The position numbers were made by a program, and so were the translations under genes. Shown here piece by piece: positions 18,123 through 27,927 of a stretch of DNA of 38,777 nucleotides. Source of the stretch: Candidatus Nitrosopelagicus sp. (lineage in GTDB: Archaea; Thermoproteota; Nitrososphaeria; Nitrososphaerales; Nitrosopumilaceae); assembly GCA_028344155.1 (NCBI GenBank), contig JAOMAI010000008.1, positions 1 through 38,777 of the forward strand. The letters run 5' to 3'. The notes under the pieces were generated by a model, which had not been told where the DNA came from, searched no databases, and saw nothing but the letters and a program-made list of their open reading frames with translations. Position 1 is the stretch's first letter. Each line of letters starts with the position of its first letter.

Positions 18123-19094
18123 GTGGAAATATTTGATATTGGTAGTGTACTTGCAGGGTTAGTACTTCTATGTATTGGCGGATATGCTATCGTTTCTGGT
18201 GGTGTTTCTCTTGCAAAGAAACTTCGAATCAGTAGTATGATTATTGGTTTAACGGTAGTGGCATATGGTACGTCTACTCCTGAATTAGCTGCTTCTCTAT
18301 TAGCTGCTTTTAACTCACATACTGAATTAATCTTAGGGAATATTGTTGGTAGTAACGTCAGCAATGTTGGTATGGTGATTGGAATATCTGCAATATTCAC
18401 TCCTCTTCTAATAAGTAAAATTACTGTTAGTAGATGGATTCCAATCATGATTGGTGTATCCTTGTTAGTTGTAGCAATGTCATATGATGGTGAAATCTCA
18501 CAAATTGACGGTATCCTATTAATTGCAGCACTCATTGCATTCACCGCATATACTATCAAAACTGTTAAAAAACAAAAAATTCAACAAAATGAAACTATCG
18601 AAAATGAAGCATTAGAAGGTGAATATTTCTTATCAAAATACAAAATTGAAACTTATCCTCAATCATTTGGTCTGATTGCAGCTGGAGTAATATTACTATT
18701 TCTTGGTGGTCATCTTACAGTTGACGGTGCTGTAAATATTGCTGAAACTTTGGGATTGTCTCAGCTAGTTATAGGAGTTGTAATTGTTGCAATTGGAACA
18801 TCACTTCCAGAATTAATTACATCTGTTATCGCAATAGCTAAAAAACAAACCGATATCGGTGTAGGAAATATTGTTGGAAGTAACATATACAATATTCTAT
18901 TGATATTGGGAGTTTCTTCAGCTATTGTTGGAATACCTGTCTCCTCTGATGTCTTTTCAAATTATTACATAATGATTGCATTTAGTCTTGTTTTATTCAT
19001 TGGATTTAGAAAATCTATTCCACGATTTGTAGGAATTGGGCTTACAATTGCATTTGTCGCATATTTGGCAAGTCTTTTACTTAATTTTTTCTAG
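18123..19094 (+). CDS. CaCA family Na+/Ca2+ (cation) exchanger
   Basis: Duplicated alpha repeats: VVAYGTSTPELAASLLAAF...GNIVGSNVSN and VVIVAIGTSLPELITSVIAI...GNIVGSNIYN; GTG start. Confidence 0.95.
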   Translation: MEIFDIGSVLAGLVLLCIGGYAIVSGGVSLAKKLRISSMIIGLTVVAYGTSTPELAASLLAAFNSHTELILGNIVGSNVSNVGMVIGISAIFTPLLISKITVSRWIPIMIGVSLLVVAMSYDGEISQIDGILLIAALIAFTAYTIKTVKKQKIQQNETIENEALEGEYFLSKYKIETYPQSFGLIAAGVILLFLGGHLTVDGAVNIAETLGLSQLVIGVVIVAIGTSLPELITSVIAIAKKQTDIGVGNIVGSNIYNILLILGVSSAIVGIPVSSDVFSNYYIMIAFSLVLFIGFRKSIPRFVGIGLTIAFVAYLASLLLNFF

Positions 19095-20355
19095 GATTTT
19101 GATATTGATATTTTTTAATTTTAATTAATTCAAAATATGATCCAAATTTTTCTGCATCATCCACGCCATCTAATCCCTCAGAACCTGCAGGCTCGACTTC
19201 GAATTCTTTAATTTTCTTATACGTTGTATTTCTTTCAGCAGGTATTCTTCCTATACTTCTAATCAAGTGTCGTATCTCTTTTGGTCTTAATAGCTGACCA
19301 TGTTCTGCACCTGCTGCGGTGGATATGCTTTCATTGACTAGTGTTCCTCCAAAATCATTTGCTCCCCAATTAAGAAGTAATTGTGAAAATTTTGGTCCTT
19401 CTTTTACCCATGACATTTGGATATTATCTATAACATTATTCAACATGATTCGTGAAATTGCATGAACTAATAATGCATCATTTGAATTCGCGCCTTTTTT
19501 AATACCCTCATGAAGTTGATGTTTGTACATTGGTGCTTCTGAGTAAATGAAATTGAGTGGAACAAATTCTGTAAATCCTCCTGTTTCTTTTTGTATCTCT
19601 CTAATTGTGTCTAAATGATTTACTCTGTGTTCATTTGTTTCTAAATGTCCAAACATCATAGTTGATGTGGATTTTATTCCCATCTTATGTGCCGTTTTTA
19701 TAACATCTGTCCAATCTTTGACTGTAATCCTACCTGGAGAAATTTTATCACGTAATTTTTGATTAAGTATTTCTGCTGCAGTTCCTGGAATTGTATCTAC
19801 ACCTGCATCCTTTAATCTACTTAGATATTCTTTTGTTGAAATGTTAGATCTTGTTGCACCATAAAGAATTTCTTCTGGAGAAAATCCATGTATGTGTATA
19901 TCTGGAACTTCGGTTTTAATTTCTCTACAAATATTTTCATACAATCCTGCTTCCATATCTGGCGGAAGTCCTGCCTGAACGCATACTTCTGTAGCTCCGT
20001 ATGTGTATGCTTCTTTTGCTCTTCTTGTAATTTCTTCAATAGGAAGTGTATAGCCTTCTTCTTCTCTAAAATCTCGACTAAATGCGCAAAAACCACATTG
20101 TTTTATGCATACATTTGTGAAGTTGATATTCCTGTTGACAACATAAGTTACTGTATCTCCAACTTTTTTCCTTCGTAAATAATCTGCAACTTTACCAACA
20201 AGTTGAAAATCAATTCCTTCTGCATCAAATAGAACTAGTGCTTCTCTAGATGTGATATCTTTCCCAGAAATTGCTTTATTGAGAATTGCTGCAATTACTG
20301 GATCTGCATATTGTAAAATTCCATCTACATCTTTATTTTCTAAATTCATTTCCAA
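19081..20355 (-). CDS. cofH: FO synthase subunit 2 (CofH), radical SAM
   Basis: NFTNVCIKQCGFCAFSRD radical SAM cluster, YGATEVCVQAGLPPDMEAGLYENICREIK, GANDFGGTLVNESISTAAGAEHG. Confidence 0.95.
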   Translation of the reverse strand: MEMNLENKDVDGILQYADPVIAAILNKAISGKDITSREALVLFDAEGIDFQLVGKVADYLRRKKVGDTVTYVVNRNINFTNVCIKQCGFCAFSRDFREEEGYTLPIEEITRRAKEAYTYGATEVCVQAGLPPDMEAGLYENICREIKTEVPDIHIHGFSPEEILYGATRSNISTKEYLSRLKDAGVDTIPGTAAEILNQKLRDKISPGRITVKDWTDVIKTAHKMGIKSTSTMMFGHLETNEHRVNHLDTIREIQKETGGFTEFVPLNFIYSEAPMYKHQLHEGIKKGANSNDALLVHAISRIMLNNVIDNIQMSWVKEGPKFSQLLLNWGANDFGGTLVNESISTAAGAEHGQLLRPKEIRHLIRSIGRIPAERNTTYKKIKEFEVEPAGSEGLDGVDDAEKFGSYFELIKIKKYQYQNPRKN

Positions 20356-21509
20356 TAACTCTCTTTTACATAATTTTCCTCATCCGCAATTAAAGATATT
20401 CTTTGTTTCAAGTCATCATTTACTAGTGAAATGAACTCTGGATATACTGGAAATCTAGCTTTAAATGAAAAACCTGAATCGTTACATTTCTTCTCAACAT
20501 TTTGAATATTTGGCCATGAAAACTCTGGATTTACATAATCTGAGGTAATAGGTGAAATTCCTCCCCAATCATTAATTCCAACTGATAGGAATTCATGATA
20601 ATTTTCTGGTGATAAATTAGGTGGAATCTGAATATTTGCATCCGGCATAATAATTCTACATAGTGCAACTACCGTCTTAAAATAATCTTCTTCGGGTGTT
20701 GATTGTTGAAACATTGATGTTTTTGGTTTTGGATGAAAATTTTGTAATATGATTTCTTGAATATTTCCATATTTATCATAAAGTTCTTTGATATCTAATA
20801 TCGATTGAATACATTCTTCTATGTTTTCACCAATTCCAACTAGTATTCCTGTGGTCATCGGAATTTTCAATTCACCAGAATTTTTAAGAATATTTAATCT
20901 TGCATTTGGATCCTTACTTGGTGCATCATGATGTGGCATTCCTGCTTCTCTCAATCTAGGACTAGAGTTTTCAAGCATCATTCCCATACTCACATTAGTT
21001 TTTTGCAGTTCTTTCATTTCACTTTTGGTAAGATTTCCTGCATTAGTATGTGGAAAAATACCTTCATTCAATACCATCTCTGAACAATGAATCAAATATT
21101 CTGATGTAGATGAAAACCCTTCATCTTTTAACCACTTTCTTGCTTCCGAATATTTTTGTTCAGGTCTTTCTCCTGTAACAAATAATGCTTCAGTACAATT
21201 ATATTTTTTTGCCAAAATTGCTAATTCTTTAATTGTCTGCTTACCCATCAATGATAATTTTGCATCTGCAGGTTCTGCTTTGTAGGTACAGTATGAGCAT
21301 GTATCTCTACATAGATTGATTATATTGAAAAACGCTTTTTTTGAAAAACTAATAGTTCTACCTTTCTGTTTATCTCTAATTCTTGACGCTGTATCAAACA
21401 AGATTTCTTTAGGTGCACTTTCAGCTAATTCTAAAATCTCTTCTTTACTGATCTCTTTGAATTCATTAATTTTATGAATAATTTCAGAATCAAATTGTAA
21501 TTCACTCAT
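20346..21509 (-). CDS. cofG: FO synthase subunit 1 (CofG), radical SAM
   Basis: FFNIINLCRDTCSYCTYKAEP, ALFVTGERPEQKYSEARKWLKDEGFSST, VGINDWGGISPITSDYVNPE; overlaps cofH. Confidence 0.95.
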   Translation of the reverse strand: MSELQFDSEIIHKINEFKEISKEEILELAESAPKEILFDTASRIRDKQKGRTISFSKKAFFNIINLCRDTCSYCTYKAEPADAKLSLMGKQTIKELAILAKKYNCTEALFVTGERPEQKYSEARKWLKDEGFSSTSEYLIHCSEMVLNEGIFPHTNAGNLTKSEMKELQKTNVSMGMMLENSSPRLREAGMPHHDAPSKDPNARLNILKNSGELKIPMTTGILVGIGENIEECIQSILDIKELYDKYGNIQEIILQNFHPKPKTSMFQQSTPEEDYFKTVVALCRIIMPDANIQIPPNLSPENYHEFLSVGINDWGGISPITSDYVNPEFSWPNIQNVEKKCNDSGFSFKARFPVYPEFISLVNDDLKQRISLIADEENYVKESYWK

Positions 21510-21551
21510 TGCTTAAAAATTCAGTACGGTCTATTTAATTTTGTAGAAATT

Positions 21552-22682
21552 CTATTGAGGTCTTTCTTCGAGAATCATGGTTAATTCTAACATCTCCCCA
21601 TTTCTGTTTACAGATAAAACCATCTCATCTCCGACTGATTTCTCTCTCTGTAAATGAACCAATATGTCTGAGATCTTTCTAACGGTTTCTCCATCTATTG
21701 ATAATATTATATCTCCATCCAGAGCAAATTCTCTACCATCTCTCTCCTCTGTTTCTGTAACTCCGAGTAACCCTGCCGTCTCTGCAGGACTTCCTTCAAT
21801 TACAGATACGACTAAGAAACCTTTTGAACTTTTTAACTCTCTTACTTCTGCAAGCTCTGGATCCACATCTGTCCCTGAAATTCCCATCCATGGATGTTTG
21901 AATTCTCCATTTTCTATTAAAACTGGAACTACTTTTTTTACTGTATTTGATGGAACTGCAAATCCAATACCTGAAAATTCCCCAGTTGCTGATTGTATAG
22001 CTGTGTTAATTCCTACAACTTCACCTTTCATGTTAATCAATGGTCCTCCTGAATTTCCAGGATTTATTGCAGCATCTGTTTGTATTACATCTGGTATCGA
22101 ATATCCAGTTTCCTGCGGTAACAATCGTCCCATTTGACTTACAATTCCTGCTGTCATGGATCCTGATAATCCAAATGGGTTGCCTATGGCTGCAATTTTT
22201 TCACCAACCTTTAGTTCTGACGAATCTCCAATCTTGATTGGTTGTAGATATGTATTAGTTGGTTCGACTTTAACAACTGCAATATCTAAATCTCTATCAC
22301 TACCTACAACATTCCCAATGTATGCTTCTCCATCAAGAAATGTAATCATTACTTTTTGTGCATCTTGGACGACATGCTGATTAGTAATAACATATCCTTC
22401 ATCAGAATAAACAAAACCTGAACCCATTCCTCCTTCGGATTCTCCTCTTAACACACTTACTTGTACAATACTTTCTTCAGATTTTTCAAAAATATCAATT
22501 AGTGAATATTCGTAACCTCTTTCTATTCCTGTTACCTCTCCTACTGTTTCTCCATAATTCCCGTTTGTAACAATTAATTCTCCAGTTCCATTATCTACAA
22601 TTGAATTGAATGATACAAACACTGCAAATATTATTGCTGCAGTCGCAATTACTCCTCCAACAATAATGCCATTATTTGCCAT
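21552..22682 (-). CDS. HtrA/DegP-like trypsin-fold serine protease with PDZ domain, membrane anchored
   Basis: N-terminal TM; ITNQHVVQDA (His), RDLDIAVVKV (Asp), DAAINPGNSGGPL (Ser); C-terminal PDZ GFLVVSVIEGSPAETAGLL...GDIILSIDGETV. Confidence 0.95.
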   Translation of the reverse strand: MANNGIIVGGVIATAAIIFAVFVSFNSIVDNGTGELIVTNGNYGETVGEVTGIERGYEYSLIDIFEKSEESIVQVSVLRGESEGGMGSGFVYSDEGYVITNQHVVQDAQKVMITFLDGEAYIGNVVGSDRDLDIAVVKVEPTNTYLQPIKIGDSSELKVGEKIAAIGNPFGLSGSMTAGIVSQMGRLLPQETGYSIPDVIQTDAAINPGNSGGPLINMKGEVVGINTAIQSATGEFSGIGFAVPSNTVKKVVPVLIENGEFKHPWMGISGTDVDPELAEVRELKSSKGFLVVSVIEGSPAETAGLLGVTETEERDGREFALDGDIILSIDGETVRKISDILVHLQREKSVGDEMVLSVNRNGEMLELTMILEERPQ

Positions 22683-22736
22683 GATGAAATTATGTTTGGT
22701 TAAACTATAACCCTTACTGATTTTTGTTATATCCTA

Positions 22737-23951
22737 TTACACTTTAAGATAATCTTGAGAAAATTCCTTAACGGAATATTTCCGACCTCTCCATGATACT
22801 GCGGTAGATTTGTTTGCATGTAAAATGCCTGAAAGAAAACCAAGTATTACGACAATACTTCCAATAGGTGCACATATTGAATTCGCTATGTTTAGGTTTA
22901 ATCCCATTCTAGTTTCCATTAAAGATGCTGAAAAAATTGTGACTGTAGAAATAATTGCAGAAATTAGTAAAGTTGTAAACGATAGGCTTGATTCAAAAGC
23001 AATAACTGAGTACCCTAATAATGGAATTGGCATAAACAAAATGAAAAGCACTGCAAAGAACACGCCTATTGCTGATGAAGAGCTTTGATGATATAGCGGA
23101 ACCATTAATCGTTTTAACCCATTCCACATTTCTTTTGAACTTCTTGAATACAAAGCTTCGATCAGATGTTCCCCTCTGACCATCTTTAATGCATATCCTG
23201 ATTCTTTAGTTATTTTACCTAATGCCCCATCCTCAATTATTTCTTGTTTAACTTTTTCATGAGTGCCAATTTCCTCATACACTTTTCGTTTAATTATAAA
23301 AAAACTACCAAAAAAATACCCTACCTTCTTCTTTGGATTGTTTACGTTCAGTGCGGAGTATCTTGAATGTAGGAATGTAGATAACATCGGTAAAGTTATT
23401 TTTGTAACTCTATCAATACAACGAAGTCGTGGAATAACTGTTAGCGCATCAAGATTTTCTGATTGTAGATGTGCCACTGCCAATGTAATTACATTTTTCT
23501 CAAATTTTGTGTCTGCGTCTGTAAATAACATAATCTCTCCTGTAGCTTTTTTGAATCCTTCCATACATGCCCAATTTTTTCCCATCCATTTTTCGGGTTT
23601 TTCTCTTGCACTTACATGGATGATTTTTGAATTATCCTTTGCAAATTTTGCGATAATCTCTCCTGTTTTATCTTCTGAAGAATCATCAATTGCAATTACT
23701 TCAAAATCTTTGTAATCTTGTAAACTTAATGTCTCCAAACACTTTGAGATAAAATCCTCTTCATTTCTTGCAGGTAAAATTACTGACACTTTTGGCGTTG
23801 TCGTGCTATTATTTTCAAATATATCTAAAAATGGTGTTTTGGTAAATGATTGATACATAGAATGCAATAATGAAAGCCACGCCAAAAAAACTCCTACAAG
23901 TATGACTGTAAAAATAAAATTGAAAACATCGATGAAAATATCCCCCATCAA
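22737..23951 (-). CDS. family 2 glycosyltransferase, membrane protein
   Basis: KVSVILPARNEEDFISKCLETLSLQDYKDFEVIAIDDSSEDKTGEI, MLFTDADTKFEKN; C-terminal TM helices. Confidence 0.92.
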   Translation of the reverse strand: MMGDIFIDVFNFIFTVILVGVFLAWLSLLHSMYQSFTKTPFLDIFENNSTTTPKVSVILPARNEEDFISKCLETLSLQDYKDFEVIAIDDSSEDKTGEIIAKFAKDNSKIIHVSAREKPEKWMGKNWACMEGFKKATGEIMLFTDADTKFEKNVITLAVAHLQSENLDALTVIPRLRCIDRVTKITLPMLSTFLHSRYSALNVNNPKKKVGYFFGSFFIIKRKVYEEIGTHEKVKQEIIEDGALGKITKESGYALKMVRGEHLIEALYSRSSKEMWNGLKRLMVPLYHQSSSSAIGVFFAVLFILFMPIPLLGYSVIAFESSLSFTTLLISAIISTVTIFSASLMETRMGLNLNIANSICAPIGSIVVILGFLSGILHANKSTAVSWRGRKYSVKEFSQDYLKV

Positions 23952-24364
23952 TTTTCCACTTCTTTTTTAATTTCTTGCAGTGCTTGCTCAGTTCCACTTT
24001 TGATATGTTTTTTTATTATTCCTGTGAACATGCCCATTTTTCCTGAAAGTTTTACATCCCATACTGCTTCTAGTTCGCATGAATTATCCATATTTTTCAA
24101 CGTGAGAATTTTTTCTCCTACTATGACTCCTTTTGTAAATACTGCTTTAATTGTCTCTTTTGGAACAATCGTAACTTCTTGCAAGCATTTCTGATCACGA
24201 AATGCAATTGTAATTTCTCTTGATATTTGATTTCCATCTTCTGAAATATTTCTAACTTCTTTCGTACCTTTCCAGAATTTTGGTTCATTATCGATATCTG
24301 ATATGACATCCCAAATTTTTTCTTGAGTTGAATTAATTATTACTGACGTCTTAATTTCTGCCAT
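23948..24364 (-). CDS. SRPBCC (START-like) domain protein
   Basis: IKTSVIINSTQEKIWDVISDIDNEPKFWKGTKEVRNI...; internal ATG start at 24364 preferred (ORF track 24415); 4-nt overlap with GT2. Confidence 0.82.
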   Translation of the reverse strand: MAEIKTSVIINSTQEKIWDVISDIDNEPKFWKGTKEVRNISEDGNQISREITIAFRDQKCLQEVTIVPKETIKAVFTKGVIVGEKILTLKNMDNSCELEAVWDVKLSGKMGMFTGIIKKHIKSGTEQALQEIKKEVEN

Positions 24365-24469
24365 ATCTCCATCCAATTTCTCGAAAATATTAGGTTTATC
24401 AAATTCTAGATACAATTTACAGTCTAAAAATTTAGAAATTAATTTTAAACCGTCTATATTTCATTGATT

Positions 24470-24796
24470 ATGGATGATATTTCATATGATGATTTCTCAA
24501 AATTAGATCTACGAGTCGCAAAAATTGTATTTACTGAAAAAATCCCTGAAAAATCAAGAATAATCAAAGGTACAATTTCTTTGGGAGATGAGGAGCGTGA
24601 TGTAATAATTGGCGGTGCACAATTTTATGAACCTGAAGATCTTATTGGAAAAACAGTAATTGTTGTTGCGAATTTAGAACCCAAAAAAATGGCTGGTGTT
24701 GAATCTAACGCAATGTTGTTAGCTGCTGATATTGATGATAAGCCATTTTGGTTAACAGTTGATGATGATGTTCCTGCAGGAACAAAAATCAAATAA
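24470..24796 (+). CDS. tRNA-binding domain (CsaA/MetRS C-terminal-like) protein
   Basis: YDDFSKLDLRVAKIVFTEKIPEKSRIIKGTISLGDEERDVIIGGAQFYEPEDLIGKTVIVVANLEPKKMAGVESNAMLLAA; ATG at 24470. Confidence 0.9.
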   Translation: MDDISYDDFSKLDLRVAKIVFTEKIPEKSRIIKGTISLGDEERDVIIGGAQFYEPEDLIGKTVIVVANLEPKKMAGVESNAMLLAADIDDKPFWLTVDDDVPAGTKIK

Positions 24797-24800
24797 TTTT

Positions 24801-25361
24801 TTAATCATAAACCATTAAATCTTTTTCTTCTAAAAGTGCGTGTAGATTATTCACTGAGCGATAAACGTCTTCTTCTTTCTTTGCACCTGTACACACAAGT
24901 TTTCCTGAAGAAAATAATAAAATGACTGTTTTTGGATCAAGCATTCTATGAATCAAACCTGGAAATTGTTCCGGTTCATACATACTTCTTGGTAATGTTC
25001 TTGCGGCTTGTTCAAGATGAATTCGTCCGCCTAAATTTATTGAAGCGACAATATTTTGAATTGTTACTACTGCATTTTTTTTAACTTTGATTTTCCCTTT
25101 TCTTAATTTTTCTACTACTGTCTTAACTGCATTTTTCGACATTTGTTCTGATTTTGCACCTGTACATACCATTTTTCCTGAAGTGAAAATCAGCGTAGCT
25201 GTTTTCGGACTTTTTATTCTAAATACTAATCCTGGAAATTGGTCTGGGTGATATTCAACATCTGGAAATTTCTTTGTAATATCGTTAAGATCCATTTTCT
25301 GGTCTACTGTAGCTGAAGCCACCACATTTTCAATACTGATGATTGGTTTTGTCTGTGGCAT
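24801..25361 (-). CDS. tbp: TATA-box-binding protein
   Basis: Two direct repeats: IENVVASATVDQKMDLNDITKKFPDVEYHPDQFPGLVFRIKSPKTATLIFTSGKMVCTGAKS and IQNIVASINLGGRIHLEQAARTLPRSMYEPEQFPGLIHRMLDPKTVILLFSSGKLVCTGAK. Confidence 0.98.
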   Translation of the reverse strand: MPQTKPIISIENVVASATVDQKMDLNDITKKFPDVEYHPDQFPGLVFRIKSPKTATLIFTSGKMVCTGAKSEQMSKNAVKTVVEKLRKGKIKVKKNAVVTIQNIVASINLGGRIHLEQAARTLPRSMYEPEQFPGLIHRMLDPKTVILLFSSGKLVCTGAKKEEDVYRSVNNLHALLEEKDLMVYD

Positions 25362-25466
25362 ATCACAATGTAGAAAATATCATTAATAAAAATACTCGTG
25401 AAATTACACGTTTTCTCTCTCAATTGCATGGATATGATTAAATTACAAAATTAAAGTAATTGATTA

Positions 25467-26591
25467 TTGGAAATTTTTGGTTATAATCTTGATGAATTTT
25501 TAGCATGGGTTGGTGAAGATATCGACACAGTAATGATGTTGATATGGATACTACCTGTCATAATCTTTGTTTTTTATGGACAACGAATCCAACTAATAAT
25601 CTCATCAAATGAAATTAAAAAAGATATTGGAAAACTAGATGAATATACTATATCTACAAAAAAGGATTTTCTTAGATATGTGAAAAAAAATCTTACGTAC
25701 AAATCTGATCCATCAAAAAAATTGGATAGTTTTTTCGATTATTTCACGATTATGCCTGTAGATATGGATCCTAATGGAATTATTTTGAAAATTAACCATC
25801 TAGTTCGTTCACGAGAAGATTTTATTAGATTACAAATTAATACAATGTTTTCTGATTTATCATCTGTAGAACTATCCAAACTTCAAAATTTATTGGAGAT
25901 AGTTACAACTTTACAATTATTTCATAAATATACACGTCATCTCTATCTTACTGCAAAAAAACAAAAAAACTTCCCATTGATTTTACCATTACAAATGATG
26001 ATTCCTTTCATTATGGAAGAGGCGGTTGCATTGAAAGATGCAATGCCTGCGATAAAAAACGGTCAGCCAATAGGTGATGGTATTGGACCAATGATCGTTG
26101 GTGAAATGATGCTGGGTACTACAAAAGAACCTGCTGCATTTGAAACGGTCTGGTCCAAAACAACTTTTGAAGATAGAGATTTATTTTTATTAAAAGCTGA
26201 AGGCCCAAATGCAACTGTTGGCCGTCCTGGTGATGGACTAGAAAAGATAATTTCAATCAAAAAACCTGATTTGATAATTATGATTGACGCATCATTGAAA
26301 CTTGAAGGTGAGGATTCTGCATCTATAGCTAAAGGATTCGGTGCAGCAATTGGTGGTATTGGAACTGAACGATTTAAAATTGAAGAAATTGCTACTAATA
26401 ATAAAATTCCAATTCTAGCACTTGTTGTAAAACAATCAATTCATGAAGCAATTACTCTAATGACTAAAGATATTGCAGATAGTGCAAAAACTGTCAAAGA
26501 TGAACTTCATGAAATGATTAGAGAAAATACTTCTTCTGGACAATCAGTTCTAGTGATTGGTGTTGGAAATACTATTGGTGTATCACAATGA
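25467..26591 (+). CDS. DUF1512-like archaeal membrane-anchored protein
   Basis: N-terminal TM MLIWILPVIIFVFYGQRIQL then conserved cytosolic domain; family recalled from archaeal genomes; TTG start. Confidence 0.7.
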   Translation: MEIFGYNLDEFLAWVGEDIDTVMMLIWILPVIIFVFYGQRIQLIISSNEIKKDIGKLDEYTISTKKDFLRYVKKNLTYKSDPSKKLDSFFDYFTIMPVDMDPNGIILKINHLVRSREDFIRLQINTMFSDLSSVELSKLQNLLEIVTTLQLFHKYTRHLYLTAKKQKNFPLILPLQMMIPFIMEEAVALKDAMPAIKNGQPIGDGIGPMIVGEMMLGTTKEPAAFETVWSKTTFEDRDLFLLKAEGPNATVGRPGDGLEKIISIKKPDLIIMIDASLKLEGEDSASIAKGFGAAIGGIGTERFKIEEIATNNKIPILALVVKQSIHEAITLMTKDIADSAKTVKDELHEMIRENTSSGQSVLVIGVGNTIGVSQ

Positions 26592-26767
26592 GTAAATCAA
26601 AAAATAAGCTTTCTACATGTTACACTTCTATGGAATGTAATTCGTGTAAATTCATAAAGAAAAGAAAATTTTCTAATGGAGATGTTGTTTTTTCCACTTC
26701 TGAAGATTGTTCTGAATGTGATGGAAAAATGTTAATCACAAAAATTTTTGGCGTAATTATGGATTAG
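26588..26767 (+). CDS. 59-aa Cys-rich putative zinc-binding protein (not in ORF track)
   Basis: MSKSKNKLSTCYTSMECNSCKFIKKRKFSNGDVVFSTSEDCSECDGKMLITKIFGVIMD; ATGA overlap with the DUF1512 gene; five Cys in CX5CX2C...CX2C. Confidence 0.65.
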   Translation: MSKSKNKLSTCYTSMECNSCKFIKKRKFSNGDVVFSTSEDCSECDGKMLITKIFGVIMD

Positions 26768-27650
26768 TGGTTATAGTTACTCCATTCTCAATTGGAATGA
26801 ATGTATGTTCTGCTTGAGCAACCCTTTGACCATTTCCTTCGACTAATACTGGATATGCATGAACTGCCTTTTTCTTGATCAAAACTTCTAAAATTCTTCT
26901 AGCATCTTTTTCTTCCCATTTTTCAAGCAACCATCTTAGTGCAAATGGTAACATATTGAAATTACTCCATATGTAATCTAACATTTCATCTGCTTCTTTG
27001 TCTTTAGTTTTTTTCCTTGATGCTAATGCAAAAATATTTTTTACTTTTCCCTCGTGAACAAATCCTAATCCATCTCCTGTTGTTACAAAAGGTTCACATG
27101 CAAATGCTTGTTCACTTGGAAAATTAAAAGAACCAATTGACCAAATATTTGGCACAGATTTTCCTGCATGAATTGTGTACTGTTCTAAAGAATGACCGCT
27201 AAGATTTGCAATTGGAATTAGCCCTAAATCTTTGATAGTTTTTTCTATGGTCCTTCCAACATCACTTGATTTTATTCCTGTTTTCATCATGGACATTGCA
27301 TTCTTTAATGCAGATTCTGCGCCTTGAACAAGTGTATCAAATTCTGGATTGTAACATACTGTTACTGCAGTATCTGCAATGTATCCGTCAATCTGTGCAC
27401 CTAGATCAATTTTTACAAGATCGTTTTCTGTAATTATTATCTCATCATTTGGTTCTGCTGTATAGTGTGCTGCTACTTCGTTAATACTGGTATTCACGGG
27501 AAATGCACATTTGGCTCCACGTTTTTTGATTTCACCTTCAACATGTTCGCAAATTTCGTATACAGTTTTTCCTACCCAATCTGTTTTTCTAACATTTTCT
27601 CTAACTTCACCTGCAATTTTTCCTGCTTTAATATAATCATCAAGTGCCAT
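26757..27650 (-). CDS. map: methionine aminopeptidase, type II
   Basis: FPVNTSINEVAAHYTAEPNDEIIITENDLVKIDLGAQIDGYIADTAVTV, LSGHSLEQYTIHAGKSVPN, AFACEPFVTTGDG. Confidence 0.95.
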   Translation of the reverse strand: MALDDYIKAGKIAGEVRENVRKTDWVGKTVYEICEHVEGEIKKRGAKCAFPVNTSINEVAAHYTAEPNDEIIITENDLVKIDLGAQIDGYIADTAVTVCYNPEFDTLVQGAESALKNAMSMMKTGIKSSDVGRTIEKTIKDLGLIPIANLSGHSLEQYTIHAGKSVPNIWSIGSFNFPSEQAFACEPFVTTGDGLGFVHEGKVKNIFALASRKKTKDKEADEMLDYIWSNFNMLPFALRWLLEKWEEKDARRILEVLIKKKAVHAYPVLVEGNGQRVAQAEHTFIPIENGVTITTNP

Positions 27651-27686
27651 GAGCTATCTTTAATTTACTCAGTTAAGATTCTATTG

Positions 27687-27694
27687 TTTAAATT
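27687..27694 (+). promoter_or_regulatory. TATA-box-like element (TTTAAATT) upstream of tRNA-Pro
   Basis: Centred about 26 nt upstream of the tRNA 5' end, the expected archaeal TATA spacing. Confidence 0.5.
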
Positions 27695-27715
27695 GGGCAA
27701 TTGTTTTTGTTCGCT

Positions 27716-27789
27716 GGGAGCGTGGTCTAGCTTGGTATGATTCTGCGTTTGGGACGCAGAGGTCGCGCGTTCAAATCTCGCCGCTCCCA
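27716..27789 (+). tRNA. tRNA-Pro (anticodon UGG)
   Basis: Cloverleaf readable by eye: acceptor GGGAGCG/CGCTCCC, anticodon stem CTGCG/CGCAG with loop TTTGGGA, T-loop TTCAAAT, discriminator A; no encoded CCA; followed by TTTT. Confidence 0.95.
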
Positions 27790-27927
27790 TTTTACATATT
27801 TATACAAAGAATTGTCATATTATTCGCTGAACGATGAAGAAGAGTTAGAGTATGGAAATTGAATGAAATAATCTATTATCTGAGTTTGGCATTATCTTTT
27901 TATCAATAACCTTGAATAGAAAATCAC

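Noticed and set aside
18095-18559. 154-aa minus-strand ORF
   Set aside because: Antisense to the clear CaCA exchanger; no family-like motif.
21664-22137. 157-aa plus-strand ORF inside htrA
   Set aside because: Antisense to a gene with intact catalytic triad and PDZ; composition is of a shadow ORF.
23263-23715. 150-aa plus-strand ORF inside GT2 gene
   Set aside because: Shadow ORF, no recognisable domain.
25397-25410. CGTG-AAATTA-CACG short inverted repeat between tbp and the DUF1512 gene
   Set aside because: Only 4-bp arms in AT-rich DNA; could easily be chance, so not called as an operator.
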